Shown here: positions 29,721 to 45,180 of the stretch, in pieces
Layout: each line of letters starts with the position of its first letter
Numbering within the stretch: the stretch's first letter is position 1
Assembly: GCA_964036045.1 (NCBI GenBank)
Contig: OZ038378.1
Span: 163,739,311 to 163,803,310, forward strand
Source: Eutreptiella sp. 'Long Island Sound 2002'
Taxonomy: Eukaryota; Euglenozoa; Euglenophyceae; Eutreptiales; Eutreptiaceae
Length of the DNA stretch: 64,000 nt
Reading direction: 5' to 3'
Program-made: the position numbers and the translations under genes
The notes under the pieces: model-generated
Told to the model about the DNA's origin: nothing
The model's database searches: none
The model's input: only the letters and a program-made list of their open reading frames with translations

Positions 29721-31929
29721 CCATTTTGTGCTCAGTTTGTGGAATGGGGCCGAGACAAGGTTTGTTCGTGGTGTATAGTGCATGGCCATGACTAAAGGTG
29801 TGATCTAAGCTCAAAACCTATCGACCGGAAATTCTTTAAATTAGCATCATCAGCGAGAGCGACCGATTTGGCATTGAAAAACATATTACAACCCATTTTT
29901 TTGATCGATTGCGCCCATTTTGTGCTCAGTTTGTGGTATGGGGCCGAGACAAGATTTGTTCGTGGTGTATAGTGCATGGCCATGACTCAAGGTGTGATCT
30001 AAGCTCAAAACCTATGAACCAGAAATTCTTAAAATTAGCATCATCAGCGAGAGAACCGATTCGGCATTGTAAAACATATTACAACCCATCCTTTTGATAG
30101 ATTGCACCCATTTTGTGTTCAGTTTGTGGTATGGGGCCGAGACAAGGTTTGTTCGTGGTGTCTAGTGCATGGCCATGACTCAAGGTGTGATCTAAGCTCA
30201 AAACCTATCAACGAGAAATTCTTCAAATTAGCATCATCAGCGAGAGCGACCGAATTGGCATTGAAAAACATATTACAACCCATCCTTTTGATAGATTGCA
30301 CCCATTTTGTGTTCAGTTTGTGGTATGGGGCCGAGACAAGGTTTGTTCGTGGTGTATAGTGCATGGCCATGACTCAAGGTGTGATCTAAGCTCAAAACCT
30401 ATCGACCAGAAATTCTTCAAATTAGCATCATCAGCGAGAGCGACCGAATTGGCATTGAAAAACATATTACAACCCATCCTTTTGATAGATTGCGCCCATT
30501 TTGTGCTCAGTTTGTGGTATGAGGCCGAGACAAGGTTTGTTCGTGGCTTATAGTGCATGGCCATGACTCAAGGTGTGATCTAAGCTCAAAACCTATCGAC
30601 CAGAAATTCTTCAAATTAGCATCATCAGCGAGAGCGACCGATTTGGCATTGAAAAACATATTACAACCCATCCTTTTGATAGATTGCGCCCATTTTGTGC
30701 TCAGTTTGTGGTATGGGGCCGAGACAAGGTTTGTTCGTGGTGTATAGTGCATGGCCATGACTCAAGGTGTGATCTAAGCTCAAAACCTATCGACCAGAAA
30801 CTCTTCAAATTAGCATCATCAGCGAGAGCGACCGATTTGGCATTGAAAATCATATTACAACCCATTTTTTTGATAGATTGCGCCCATTTTGTGCTCAGTT
30901 TGTGGTATAGGCCCGAGACAAGATTTGTTCGTGGTGTATAGTGCATGGCCATGACTCAAGGTGTGATCTAAGCTCAAAACCTATCAACCAGAAATTCTTC
31001 AAATTAGCATCATCAGCGAGAGCGACCGAATTGGCATTGAAAAACATATTACAACCCATCCTTTTCATAGATTGCGCCCATTTTGTGCTCAGTTTGTGGT
31101 ATGGGGCCGAGACAAGGTTTGTTCGTGGTGTACAGTGCATGAGCATGACTCAAGGTGTGATCTAAGCTCAAAACCTATCAACCAGAAATTCTCAAAATTA
31201 GCATCATCAGCAAGAGCGACCGATTTGGCATTGAAAAACATATTACAACCCATCCTTTTGAAAGATTGCACCCATTTTGTGTTCAGTTTGTGGTATGGGG
31301 CCGAGACAAGGTTTGTTCGTGGTGTATAGTGCATGGCCATGACTCAAGGTGTGATCTAAGCTCAAAACCTATCGACCAGAAATTCTTCAAATTAGCACCA
31401 TCAGCGAGAGCGACCGAATTGGCATTGAAAAACATATTACAAGCCATCCTTTTGATAGATTGCGCCCATTTTGTGCTCAGTTTGTGGTATGGGGCCGAGA
31501 CAAGGTTCGTTCGTGGTGTATAGTGCATGGCCATGACTCAAGGTGTGATCTAAGCTCAAAACCTATCAACCAGAAATTCTTCAAATTAGCATCATCAGCG
31601 AGAGCGACCGAATTGGCATTGAAAAACATATTACAACCCATCCTTTTCATAGATTGCGCCCATTTTGTGCTCAGTTTGTGGTATGGGGCCGAGACAAGGT
31701 TTGTTCGTGGTATATAGTGCATGGCCATGACTCAAGGTGTGATCTAAGCTCAAAACCTATCGACCAGAAATTCTTCAAATTAGCATCATCAGCAAGAGCG
31801 ACCAATTTGGCATTGAAAAACATATTACAACCCATCCTTTTGAAAGATTGCACCCATTTTGTGTTCAGTTTGTGGTATGGGGCCGAGACAAGGTTTGTTC
31901 GTGGTGTATAGTGCATGGCCATGACTCAA

Positions 31930-33740
31930 GGTGTGATCTAAGCTCAAAACCTATCGACCAGAAATTCTTCAAATTAGCATCATCAGCGAGAGCGACCGAA
32001 TTGGCATTGAAAAACATATTACAAGCCATCCTTTTGATAGATTGCGCCCATTTTGTGCTCAGTTTGTGGTATGGGGCCGAGACAAGGTTCGTTCGTGGTG
32101 TATAGTGCATGGCCATGACTCAAGGTGTGATCTAAGCTCAAAACCTATCGACCAGAAATTCTTCAAATTAGCATCATCAGCGAGAGCAACCGATTTGGCA
32201 TTGAAAAACATATTACAACCCATCCTTTTGATAGATTGCGCCCATTTTCTGCTCAGTTTGTGGTATGGGGCCGAGACAAGGTTTGTTCGTGGTGTAGAGT
32301 GCATGGCCATGACTCAAGGTGTGATGTAAGCTCAAAACCTATCAACCAGAAATTCTTCAAATTAGCATCATCAGCGAGAGCGACCGATTTGGCATTGAAA
32401 AACATATTACAACCCATTTTTTTGATAGATTGCGCCCATTTTGTGCTCAGTTTGTGGTATCGGGCCGAGACAAGGTTTGTTCGTGGTGTATAGTGCATGG
32501 CCATGACTCAAGGTGTGATCTAAGCTCAAAACCTATCTACCAGAGACTCTTCAAATTAGCATCATCAGCGAGAGTGACTGATTTGGCATTGAAAAACATA
32601 TTACAACCCATCCTTTTGATGAATTGCGCCCATTTTGGGGTCAGTTTGTGGTATGGGCCCGAAACAAGGTTTGTTCGTGGTGTATAGTGCATGGCCATGA
32701 CTCAAGGTGTGATCTAAGCTCAAAACCTATCGACCAGAAATTCTTCAAATTAGCATCATCAGCGAGAGCGACCGAATTGGCATTGAAAAACATATTACAA
32801 GCCATCCTTTTGATAGATTGCGCCCATTTTGTGCTCAGTTTGTGGTATGGGGCCGAGACAAGGTTCGTTCGTGGTGTATAGTGCATGGCCATGACTCAAG
32901 GTGTGATCTAAGCTCAAAACCTATCGACCAGAAATTCTTCAAATTAGCATCATCAGCGAGAGCGACCGAATTGGCATTGAAAAACATATTACAAGCCATC
33001 CTTTTGATAGATTGCGCCCATTTTGTGCTCAGTTTGTGGTATGGGGCCGAGACAAGGTTCGTTCGTGGTGTATAGTGCATGGCCATGACTCAAGGTGTGA
33101 TCTAAGCTCAAAACCTATCGACCAGAAATTCTTCAAATTAGCATCATCAGCGAGAGCAACCGATTTGGCATTGAAAAACATATTACAACCCATCCTTTTG
33201 ATAGATTGCGCCCATTTTCTGCTCAGTTTGTGGTATGGGGCCGAGACAAGGTTTGTTCGTGGTGTAGAGTGCATGGCCATGACTCAAGGTGTGATGTAAG
33301 CTCAAAACCTATCAACCAGAAATTCTTCAAATTAGCATCATCAGCGAGAGCGACCGATTTGGCATTGAAAAACATATTACAACCCATTTTTTTGATAGAT
33401 TGCGCCCATTTTGTGCTCAGTTTGTGGTATCGGGCCGAGACAAGGTTTGTTCGTGGTGTATAGTGCATGGCCATGACTCAAGGTGTGATCTAAGCTCAAA
33501 ACCTATCTACCAGAGACTCTTCAAATTAGCATCATCAGCGAGAGTGACTGATTTGGCATTGAAAAACATATTACAACCCATCCTTTTGATGAATTGCGCC
33601 CATTTTGGGGTCAGTTTGTGGTATGGGCCCGAAACAAGGTTTGTTCGTGGTGTATAGTGCATGGCCATGACTCAAGGTGTGATCTAAGCTCAAAACCTAT
33701 CGACCAGAAATTCTTCAAATTAGCATCATCAGCGAGAGCG
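31930..33740. repeat. Higher-order repeat, 970 bp (5-mer), nearly two copies
   Basis: Five-monomer blocks are offset by 970 bp. Shared variants include AAGGTTCGTTCGTGG near 32085 and 33055, CATTTTCTGCTCAG near 32241 and 33211, GTGTAGAGTGCATGG near 32292 and 33262, ATCTACCAGAGACTC near 32535 and 33505, and TTGATGAATTGCGCCC near 32615 and 33585. Confidence 0.88.
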
Positions 33741-36700
33741 ACCGATTTGGCATTGAAAAACATATTACAACCCATCCTTTTGATAGATTGCGCCCATTTT
33801 GTGTTCAGTTTGTGGTATGGGGCCAAGACAAGGTTTGTTCGTGGTGTATAGTGCATGGCCATGACTCAAGGTGTGATCTAAGCTCAAAACCTATCAACCA
33901 GAAATTCTACAAATTAGCATCATCAGCGAGAGGGACCGATTTGGCATTGAAAAACATATTACAACCCATTTTTTTTGATAGATTGCGCCCATTTTGTGCT
34001 CAGTTTGTGGTATGGGGCCGAGTCAAGGTTTGTTCGTGGTGTATAGTGCATGGCCATGACTCAAGGTGAGATCTAAGCTCAAAACCTATCAACCAGAAAT
34101 TCTTCAAATTAGCATCATCAGCGAGAGCGACCGATTTGGCATTGAAAAACATATTACAACCCATCCTTTTGATGGATTGCGCCCATTTAGTGCTCAGTTT
34201 GTGGTATGGGGCCGAGACAAGGTTTGTTCGTGGTGTATAGTGCATGGCCATGACTAAAGGTGTGATCTAGCCTCAAAACCTATCGACCAGAAATTCTTCA
34301 AATTAGCATCATCAGCGAGAGCGACTGATTTGGCATTGAAAAACATATTACAACCCATCCTTTTGATAGATTGCGCCCATTTGGTGCTCAGTTTGTGGTA
34401 TGCGGCCGAGACAAGGTTTGTTCGTGGTGTATAGTGCATGGCCATGATTCAAGGTGTGAACAAAGCTCAAAGCCTATCCACCAGAAATTCTTCAAATTAG
34501 CATCATCAGCGAGAGCGACCGAATTGGCATTGAAAAACATATTACAACCCATTTTTTTGATAGATTGCGCCCATTTTGTGCTCAGTTTGTGGTATGGGCC
34601 CGTGTCAAGGTTTGTTCGTGGTGTCCAGTGCATGGCCATGACTCAAGGTGTGATCTAAGCTCAAAACCTATCAACCAGAAATTCTTCAAATTAGCATCAT
34701 CAGCGAGAGCGACCGATTTGGCATTGAAAAACATATTACAACCCATCCTTTTGATAGATTGCGCCCATTTTGTGCTCAGTTTGTGGTATGCGGCCGAGAC
34801 AAGGTTTGTTCGTGGTGTATAGTGCATGGCCATGACTTAAGGCTGTGATCTAGGCTCAAAACCTATCGACCTGAAATTCTTCAAATTAGCATCATCAGCG
34901 AGAGCGACCGATTTGGCATTGAAAAACATATTACAACCCATCCTTTTGATAGATTGCGCCCATTTTGTGCTCAGTTTGTGGTATGGGGCCGAGACAAGGT
35001 TTGTTCGTGGTGTATAGTGCATGGCCATGACTCAAGGTGTGATCTAAGCTCAAAACCTATCGACCAGAAATTCTTCAAATTAGCATCATCATCAAGAGTG
35101 ACCGATTTGGCATTGAAAAACATATTACAACCCATCCTTTTGATAGATTGCGCCCATTTTGTGCTCAGTTTGTGGTATGGGGCCGAGACAAGGTTTGTTC
35201 GTGGTGTATAGTGCATGGCCATGACTCAAGGTGTGATCTAAGCTCAAAACCTATCGACCAGAAATTCTTCAAATTAGCATCATCAGCGAGAGCGACCGAA
35301 TTGGCATTGAAAAACATATTACAAGCCATCCTTTTGATACATTGCGCCCATTTTGTGCTCAGTTTGTGGTATGGGGCCGAGACAAGGTTCGTTCGTGGTG
35401 TATAGTGCATGGCCATGACTCAAGGTGTGATCTAAGCTCAAAACCTATCGACCAGAAATTCTTCAAATTAGCATCATCAGCGAGAGCGACCGATTTGGCA
35501 TTGAAAAACATATTACAACCCATCCTTTTGATAGATTGCGCCCATTTTGTGCTCAGTTTGTGGTATGGGGCCGAGACAAGGTTTGTTCGTGGTGTATAGT
35601 GCATGGCCATGACTCAAGGTGTGATGTAAGCTCAAAACCTATCAACCAGAAATTCTTCAAATTAGCATCATCAGCGAGAGCGACCGATTTGGCATTGAAA
35701 AACATATTACAGCCCATCCTTTTGGATAGATTGCGCCCATTTTGTGCTCAGTTTGTGGTATGGGGCCGAGACAAGGTTTGTTCGTGGTGTATAGTGCATG
35801 GCCATGACTCAAGGTGTGATCTAAGCTCAAAACCTATCGACCAGAAACTCTTCAAATTAGCATCATCAGCGAGAGTGACCGATTTGGCATTGAAAAACAT
35901 ATTACAACCCATCCTTTTGATAGATTGCGCCCATTTTGGGCTCAGTTTGTGGTATGGGCCCGAGACAAGGTTTGTTCGTGGTGTATAGTGCATGGCCATG
36001 ACTCAAGGTGTGATCTAAGCTCAAAACCTATCGACCAGAAATTCTTCAAATTAGCATCATCAGCGAGAGCGACCGATTTGGCATTGAAAAACATATTACA
36101 ACCCATCCTTTTGATAGATTGCGCCCATTTTGTATTCAGTTTGTGGTATGGAGCCAAGACAAGGTTTGTTCGTGGTGTATAGTGCATGGCCATGACTCAA
36201 GGTGTGATCTAAGCTCAAAACCTATCAACCAGAAATTCTTCAAATTAGCATCATCAGCGAGAGCGACCGATTTGGCATTGAAAAACATATTACAACCCAT
36301 TTTTTTTGATAGATTGCGCCCATTTTGTGCTCAGTGTGGTATGGGGCCGAGTCAAGGTTTGTTCGTGGTGTATAGTGCATGGCCATGACTCAAGGTGTGA
36401 TCTAAGCTCAAAACCTATCAACCAGAAATTCTTCAAATTAGCATCATCAGCGAGAGCGACCGATTTGGCATTGAAAAACATATTACAACCCATCCTTTTG
36501 ATAGATTGCGCCCATTTTGTGCTCAGTTTGTGGTATGCGGCCGAGACAAGGTTTGTTCGTGGTGTATAGTGCATGGCCATGACTAAAGGTGTGATCTAAG
36601 CTCAAAACCTATCAACCAGAAATTCTTCAAATTAGCATCATCAGCGAGAGCGACCGATTTGGCATTGAAAAACATATTACAACCCATCCTTTTGATAGAT

Positions 36701-39700
36701 TGCGCCCATTTTGTGCTCAGTTTGTGGTATGGGGCCGAGACAAGATTTGTCCGTGGTGTATAGTGCATGGCCATGACTCAAGGTGTGATCTAGGCTCAAA
36801 ACCTATCGACCAGAAATTCTTCAAATTAGCATCATCAGCGAGAGCGACCGATTTGGCATTGAAAAACATATTACAACCCATCCTTTTGATAGATTGCGCC
36901 CATTTTGGGCTCAGTTTGTGGTATGGGGCCGAGACAAGATTTGTCCGTGGTGTATAGTGCATGGCCATGACTCAAGGTGTGAACTAAGCTCAAAACCTAT
37001 CAACCAGAAATTCTTCAAATTAGCATCATCAGCGAGAGCGACCGATTTGGCATTGAAAAACATATTACAATCCATCCTTTTGATAGATTGCGCCCATTTT
37101 GTGCTCAGTTTGTGGTATGGGCCCGAGACAAGGTTTGTTCGTGGTGTATAGTGCATGGCCATGAGGAAAGGTGTGATCTAAGCTCAAAACCTATCAACCC
37201 GAAATTCTTCAAATTAGCATCATCAGCGAGAGCGACCGATTTGGCATTGAAAAACATATTACAACCCATCCTTTTGATAGATTGCGCCCATTTCGGGCTC
37301 AGTTTGTGGTATGGGGCCGAAACAAGATTTGTTCGTGGTGTATAGTGCATGGCCATGACTCAAGGTGTGATCTAAGCTCAAAACCTATCGACCAGAAATT
37401 CTTCAAATTAGCATCATCAGCGAGAGCGACCGATTTGGCATTGAAAAACATATTACAATCCATCCTTCTGATAGATTGCGCCCATTTTGTGCTCAGTTTG
37501 TGGTATGGGGCCGAGACAAGGTTTGTTTGTGGTGTATAGTGCATGGCCATGACTCAAGGTGTGAACAAAGCTCAAAACCTATCGACCAGAAATTCTTCAA
37601 ATTAGCATCATCAGCGAGAGCGACCGATTTGGCATTGAAAAACATATTACAATCCATCCTTTTGATAGATTGCGCCCATTTGGTGCTCAGTTTGTTGTAT
37701 GGGGCCGAGACAAGGTTTGTTCGTGGTGTATAGTGCATGGCCATGACTCAAGGTGTGATCTAAGCTCAAAACCTATCGACCAGAAATTCTTCAATCTAGC
37801 ATCATCAGCGAGAGCGACCAATTTGGCATTGAAAACCATATTACAACCCATCCTTTTGATAGATTGCGCCCATTTTGTGCTCAGTTTGTGGTATGGGGCC
37901 GAGACAAGGTTTTTTCGTGGTGTATACTGCATGGCCATGACTCAAGGTGTGATCTAAGCTCAAAGCCTATCAACCAGAAATTCTTTAAATTAGCATCATC
38001 AGCGAGAGCGACCGATTTGGCATTGAGAAACATATTACAACCCATCCTTTTGATAGATTGCGCCCATTTTGTGCTCAGTTTGTGGTATGGACCCGAGACA
38101 AGGTTTGTTCGTGGTGTATAGTGCATGGCCATGACTCAAGGTGTGATCTAAGCTCAAAACCTATCGGCCAGAAATTCTTCAGATTAGCATCATCAGCAAG
38201 AGCGACCGATTTGGCATTGAAAAACATATTACAACCCATCCTTTTGATAGATTGCGCTCATTTTGTGCTCAGTTTGTGGTATGGGGCCGAGACAAGGTTT
38301 GTTCGTGGTGTATAGTGCATGGCCATGACTCAGGTTGTGATCTAAGCTCAAAACCTATCAACCAGAAATTCTTTAAATTAGCATCATCAGCGAGAGCGAA
38401 CAATTTGGCATTGAAAAACATATTAGAACCCATCCTTTTGATAGATTGCGCCCATTTTGTGATCAGTTTGTGGTATGGGGCCGAGACAAGGTTTGTTCGT
38501 GGTGTATAGTGCATGGCCATGACTCAAGGTGTGATCTAAGCTCAAAGCCTATCGACCAGAAATTCTTTAAATTAGCATCATCAGCGAGAGCGACCGATTT
38601 GGCATTGAAAAACATATTACAACCCATCCTTTTGATAGATTGCGCCCATTTTGTGCTCAGTTTGTGGTATGGTGCCGAGACAAGGTTTGTTCGCGGTGTA
38701 TAGTGCATGGCCATGACTCAAGGTGTGATCTAAGCTCAAAGCCTATCGACCAGAAATTCTTCAAATTAGCATCATCAGCGAGAGCGACCGATTTGGCATT
38801 GAAAAACATATTACAACCCATTTTTTTGACAGTCGGCGTCGATTTCGTGCTCAGTTTGTGGTATGGGGCTGAGACAAGGTTTGTTCGTGGTGTATAGTGC
38901 ATGGCCATGACTCAAGGTGTGATCTAAGCTCAAAACCTATGGACCGGAAATTCTTCAAATTAGCATCATCAGCGAGAGCGACCGATTTGGCATTGAAAAA
39001 CATATTACAACCCTTCCTTTTGATAGATTGCGCCCATTTTGTGCTCAGTTTGTGGTATGGGGCCGAGACAAGGTTTGTTCGTGGTGTATAGTGCATGGCC
39101 ATGACTCAAGGTGTGATCTAAGCTCAAAACCTACGGACCAGAAATTCTGCAAATTAGCATCATCAGCAAGAGCGACCGATTTGGCATTGAAAAACATATT
39201 ACAACCCATCCTTTTGATAGATTGCGCCCATTTTGTGCTGAGTTTGTGGTATGGGCCCGAGACAAGGTTTGTTCGTGGTGTATAGTGCATGGCCATGGCT
39301 CAAGGTGTGAACTAAGCTCAAAACCTATCAACCAGAATTTCTTTAAATTAGCATCATCAGCGAGAGCAACCGATTTGGCATTGAAAAACATATTACAACC
39401 CATCCTTTTGATAGATTGCGCCCATTTTGTGCTCAGTTTGTGGTATGGGGCCGAGACAAGGTTTGTTCGTGGTGTATAGTGCATGGCCATGACTCAAGGT
39501 GTGATCTAAGCTCAAAACCTATCGACCAGAAATTCTTCAAATTAGCATCATCAGAGAGAGTGACAGATTTGGCATTGAAAAACATATTACAACCCATCCC
39601 TTTGATAGATTGCGCCCATTTTGTGCTCAGTTTGTGGTATGGACCCGAGACAAGGTTTGTTCGTGGTGTATAGTGCATGGCCATGACTCAAGGTGTGATC

Positions 39701-41949
39701 TAAGCTCAAAACCTATCGACCAGAAATTCTTCAAATTAGCATCATCAGCGAGAGCGACCGATTTGGCATTGAAAAACATATTACAACCCATCCTTTTGAT
39801 AGATTGCGCCCATTTTGTGCTCAGTTTGTGGTATGGGGCCGAGACAAGGTTTGTTCGTGGTGTATAGTGCATGGCCATGACTCAAGGTGTGATCTAAGCT
39901 CAAAGCCTATCGACCAGAAATTCTTCAAATTAGCATCATCAGCGAGAGCGACCGATTTGGCATTGAAAAACATATTACAACCCATCCTTTTGATAGATTG
40001 CGCCCATTTTGTGCTCAGTTTGTGGTATGGGGCTGAGACAAGGTTTGTTCGTGGTGTATAGTGCATGGCCATGACTCAAGGTGTGATCTAAGCTCAAAAC
40101 CTATGGACCAGAAATTCTTCAAATTAGCATCATCAGCGAGAGCGGCCGATTTGGCATTGAAAAACATATTACAACCCATCCTTTTGATAGATTGCGCCCA
40201 TTTTGTGCTCAGTTTGTGGTATGGGGCCGAGACAAGGTTTGTTCGTGGTGTATAGTGCATGGCCATGACTCAAGGTGTGATCTAAGCTCAAAACCTACGG
40301 ACCAGAAATTCTGCAAATTAGCATCATCAGCAAGATCGACCGATTTGGCATTGAAAAACATATTACAACCCATCCTTTTGATAGATTGCGCCCATTTTGT
40401 GCTCAGTTCGTGGTATGGGCCCGAGACAAGGTTTGTTCGTGGTGTATAGTGCATGGCCATGGCTCAAGGTGTGATCTAAGCTCAAAACCTTTCAACCAGA
40501 AATTCTTTAAATTAGCATCATCAGCGAGAGCGACCGATTTGGCATTGAAAAACATATTACAACCCATCCTTTTGACAGACGGCGTCGATTTTGTGCTCAG
40601 TTTGTGGTATGGGGCTGAGACAAGGTTTGTTCGTGGTGTATAGTGCATGGCCATGACTCAAGGTGTGATCTAAGCTCAAAACCTATCGACCTGAAATTCT
40701 TCAAATTAGCATCATCAGCGAGAGCGACCGATTTGGCATTGAAAAACATATTACAACCCATCCTTTTGATAGATTGCGCCCATTTTGTGCTCAGTTTGTG
40801 GTATGGGGCCGAGACAAGGTTTGTTCGTGGTGTATAGTGCATGGCCATGACTCAAGGTGTGATCTAAGCTCAAAACCTACGGACCAGAAATTCTGCAAAT
40901 TAGCATCATCAGCAAGAGCGACCGATTTGGCATTGAAAAACATATTACAACCCATCCTTTTGATAGATTGCGCCCATTTTGTGCTCAGTTTGTGGTATGG
41001 GCCCGAGACAAGGTTTGTTCGTGGTGTATAGTGCATGGCCATGGCTCAAGGTGTGATCGGAGCTCAAAACCTATCAACCAGAAATTCTTTAAATTAGCAT
41101 CATCAGCGGAAGCAACCGATTTGGTATTGAAAAACATATTACAACCCATCCTTTTGATAGATTGCGCCCATTTTGTGCTCAGTTTGTGGTATGGGGCCGA
41201 GACAAGGTTTGTTCGTGGTGTATAGTGCATGGCCATGACTCAAGGTGTGATCTAAGCTCAAAACCTATCGACCAGAAATTCTTCAAATTAGCATCATCAG
41301 AGAGAGCGACCGATTTGGCATTGAAAAACATATTACAACCCATCCCTTTGATAGATTGCGCCCATTTTGTGCTCAGTTTGTGGTATGGACCCGAGACAAG
41401 GTTTGTTCGTGGTGTATAGTGCATGGCCATGACTCAAGGTGTGATCTAAGCTCAAAACCTATCGACCAGAAATTCTTCAAATTAGCATCATCAGCGAGAG
41501 CGACCGATTTGGCATTGAAAAACATATTACAACCCATCCTTTTGATAGATTGCGCCCATTTTGTGCTCAGTTTGTGGTATGGGGCCGAGACAAGGTTTGT
41601 TCGTGGTGTATAGTGCATGGCCATGACTCAAGGTGTGATCTAAGCTCAAAACCTATCGACCAGAAATTCTTCAAATTAGCATCATCAGCGAGAGCGACCG
41701 ATTTGGCATTGAAAAACATATTACAACCCATCCTTTTGATAGATTGCGCCCATTTTGTGCTCAGTTTGTGGTATGGGGCTGAGACAAGGTTTGTTCGTGG
41801 TGTATAGTGCATGGCCATGACTCAAGGTGTGATCTAAGCTCAAAACCTATGGACCAGAAATTCTTCAAATTAGCATCATCAGCGAGAGCGACCGATTATG
41901 CATTGAAAAACATATTACAACCCATCCTTTTGATAGATTGCGCCCATTT

Positions 41950-43490
41950 TGTGCTCAGTTTGTGGTATGGGGCCGAGACAAGGTTTGTTCGTCGTGTATA
42001 GTGCATGGCCATGACTCAAGGTGTGATCTAAGCTCAAAACCTACGGACCAGAAATTCTGCAAATTAGCATCATCAGCAAGAGCGACCGATTTGGCATTGA
42101 AAAACATATTACAACCCATCCTTTTGATAGATTGCGCCCATTTTGTGCTCAGTTTGTGGTATGGGCCCGAGACAAGGTTTGTTCGTGGTGTATAGTGCAT
42201 GGCCATGGCTCAAGGTGTGATCTAAGCTCAAAACCTTTCAACCAGAAATTCTTTAAATTAGCATCATCAGCGAGAGCAACCGATTTGGCATTGAAAAACA
42301 TATTACAACCCATCCTTTTGATAGATTGCGCCCATTTTGTGCTCAGTTTGTGGTATGGGGCCGAGACAAGGTTTGTTCGTGGTGTATAGTGCATGGCCAT
42401 GACTCAAGGTGTGATCTAAGCTCAAAACCTATCGACCAGAAATTCTTCAAATTAGCATCATCAGCGAGAGCGACCGATTTGGCATTGAAAAACATATTAC
42501 AACCCATCCTTTTGATAGATTGCGCCCATTTTGTGCTCAGTTTGTGGTATGGACCCGAGACAAGGTTTGTTCGTGGTGTATAGTGCATGGCCATGACTCA
42601 AGGTGTGATCTAAGCACAAAACCTATCGACCAGAAATTCTTCAAATTAGCATCATCAGCGAGAGCGACCGATTTGGCATTGAAAAACATATTACAACCCA
42701 TCCTTTTGATAGATTGCGCCCATTTTGTGCTCAGTTTGTGGTATGGGGCCGAGACAAGGTTTGTTCGTGGTGTATAGTGCATGGCCATGACTCAAGGTGT
42801 GATCTAAGCTCAAAACCTACGGACCAGAAATTCTGCAAATTAGCATCATCAGCAAGAGCGACCGATTTGGCATTGAAAAACATATTACAACCCATCCTTT
42901 TGATAGATTGCGCCCATTTTGTGCTCAGTTTGTGGTATGGGCCCGAGACAAGGTTTGTTCGTGGTGTATAGTGCATGGCCATGGCTCAAGGTGTGATCTA
43001 AGCTCAAAACCTTTCAACCAGAAATTCTTTAAGTTAGCATCATCAGCGAGAGCAACCGATTTGGCATTGAAAAACATATTACAACCCATCCTTTTGATAG
43101 ATTGCGCCCATTTTGTGCTCAGTTTGTGGTATGGGGCCGAGACAAGGTTTGTTCGTGGTGTATAGTGCATGGCCATGACTCAAGGTGTGATCTAAGCTCA
43201 AAACCTATCGACCAGAAATTCTTCAAATTAGCATCATCAGCGAGAGCGACCGATTTGGCATTGAAAAACATATTACAACCCATCCTTTTGATAGATTGCG
43301 CCCATTTTGTGCTCAGTTTGTGGTATGGACCCGAGACAAGGTTTGTTCGTGGTGTATAGTGCATGGCCATGACTCAAGGTGTGATCTAAGCACAAAACCT
43401 ATCGACCAGAAATTCTTCAAATTAGCATCATCAGCGAGAGCGACCGATTTGGCATTGAAAAACATATTACAACCCATCCTTTTGATAGAT
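41950..43490. repeat. Higher-order repeat, 776 bp (4-mer), two copies
   Basis: Four-monomer blocks at an offset of 776 bp share CTACGGACCAGAAATTCTGC near 42041 and 42817, CTTTCAACCAG near 42235 and 43011, TATGGACCCGAGAC near 42548 and 43324, and CTAAGCACAAAACC near 42610 and 43386. Related monomers occur earlier, near 39131, 40295 and 40877, so the block was built from older local variants. Confidence 0.85.
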
Positions 43491-45180
43491 TGCGCCCATT
43501 TTGTGCTCAGTCTGTGGTATGGGGCCGAGACAAGGTTTGTTCGTGGTGTATAGTGCATGGCCATGACTCAAGGTGTGATCTAAGCTCAAAACCTATCGAC
43601 CAGAAATTCTTTAAATTAGCATCATCAGCGAGAGCGACCAATTTGGCATTGAAAAACATATTACAACCCATTTTTTTGATAGATTGCGCCCATTTTGTGC
43701 TCAGCTTCTGGTACCGGGCCGAAACAAGGTTTGTTCGTGGTGTATAGTGCATGGCCATGACCCAAGGTGTGATCTAAGCTCAAAGCTCATCGACCAGAAA
43801 TTCTTTAAATTAGCATCATCAGCGAGAGCGACCGATTTGGCATTGAAAAACATATTACAACCCATTTTTTTGACAGATTGCGCCCATTTTGTGCTCAGTT
43901 TGTGGTATGGTGCCGAGACAAGGTTTGTTCGTGGTGTATAGTGCATGGCCATGACTCAAGGTGTGATCTAAGCTCAAAGCTCATCGACCAGAAATTCTTT
44001 AAATTAGCATCATCAGCGAGAGCGACCGATTTGGCATTGAAAAACATATTACAACCCATTTTTTTGACAGATTGCGCCCATTTTGTGCTCAGTTTGTGGT
44101 ATGCTGCCGAGACAAGGTTTGTTCGTGGTGTATAGTGCATGGCCATGACTCAAGGTGTGATCTAAGCTCAAAGCCTATCGACCAGAAATTCTTTAAATTA
44201 GCATCATCAGCGAGAGCGACCGATTTGGCATTGAAAAACATATTACAACCCATCCTTTTGATAGATTGCGCCCATTTTGTGCTCAGTTTGTGGTATGGAC
44301 CCGAGACAAGGTTTGTTCGTGGTGTATAGTGCATGGCCATGACTCAAGGTGTGATCTAAGCACAAAACCTATCGACCAGAAATTCTTCAAATTAGCATCA
44401 TCAGCGAGAGCGACCGATTTGGCATTGAAAAACATATTACAACCCATCCTTTTGATAGATTGCGCCCATTTTGTGCTCAGTCTGTGGTATGGGGCCGAGA
44501 CAAGGTTTGTTCGTGGTGTATAGTGCATGGCCATGACTCAAGGTGTGATCTAAGCTCAAAACCTATCGACCAGAAATTCTTTAAATTAGCATCATCAGCG
44601 AGAGCGACCAATTTGGCATTGAAAAACATATTACAACCCATTTTTTTGATAGATTGCGCCCATTTTGTGCTCAGCTTCTGGTACCGGGCCGAAACAAGGT
44701 TTGTTCGTGGTGTATAGTGCATGGCCATGACCCAAGGTGTGATCTAAGCTCAAAGCTCATCGACCAGAAATTCTTTAAATTAGCATCATCAGCGAGAGCG
44801 ACCGATTTGGCATTGAAAAACATATTACAACCCATTTTTTTGACAGATTGCGCCCATTTTGTGCTCAGTTTGTGGTATGGTGCCGAGACAAGGTTTGTTC
44901 GTGGTGTATAGTGCATGGCCATGACTCAAGGTGTGATCTAAGCTCAAAGCTCATCGACCAGAAATTCTTTAAATTAGCATCATCAGCGAGAGCGACCGAT
45001 TTGGCATTGAAAAACATATTACAACCCATTTTTTTGACAGATTGCGCCCATTTTGTGCTCAGTTTGTGGTATGGTGCCGAGACAAGGTTTGTTCGTGGTG
45101 TATAGTGCATGGCCATGACTCAAGGTGTGATCTAAGCTCAAAGCCTATCGACCAGAAATTCTTTAAATTAGCATCATCAG
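43240..45180. repeat. Higher-order repeat, 970 bp (5-mer), two copies
   Basis: Five-monomer blocks are offset by 970 bp. Shared variants include CAGTCTGTGGTATGG near 43509 and 44479, GCTTCTGGTACCGGGCCG near 43704 and 44674, CATGACCCAAGG near 43755 and 44725, and AAAGCTCATCGACC near 43786 and 44756. The left end overlaps the neighbouring 776-bp repeat, so the two periods share monomers. Confidence 0.87.
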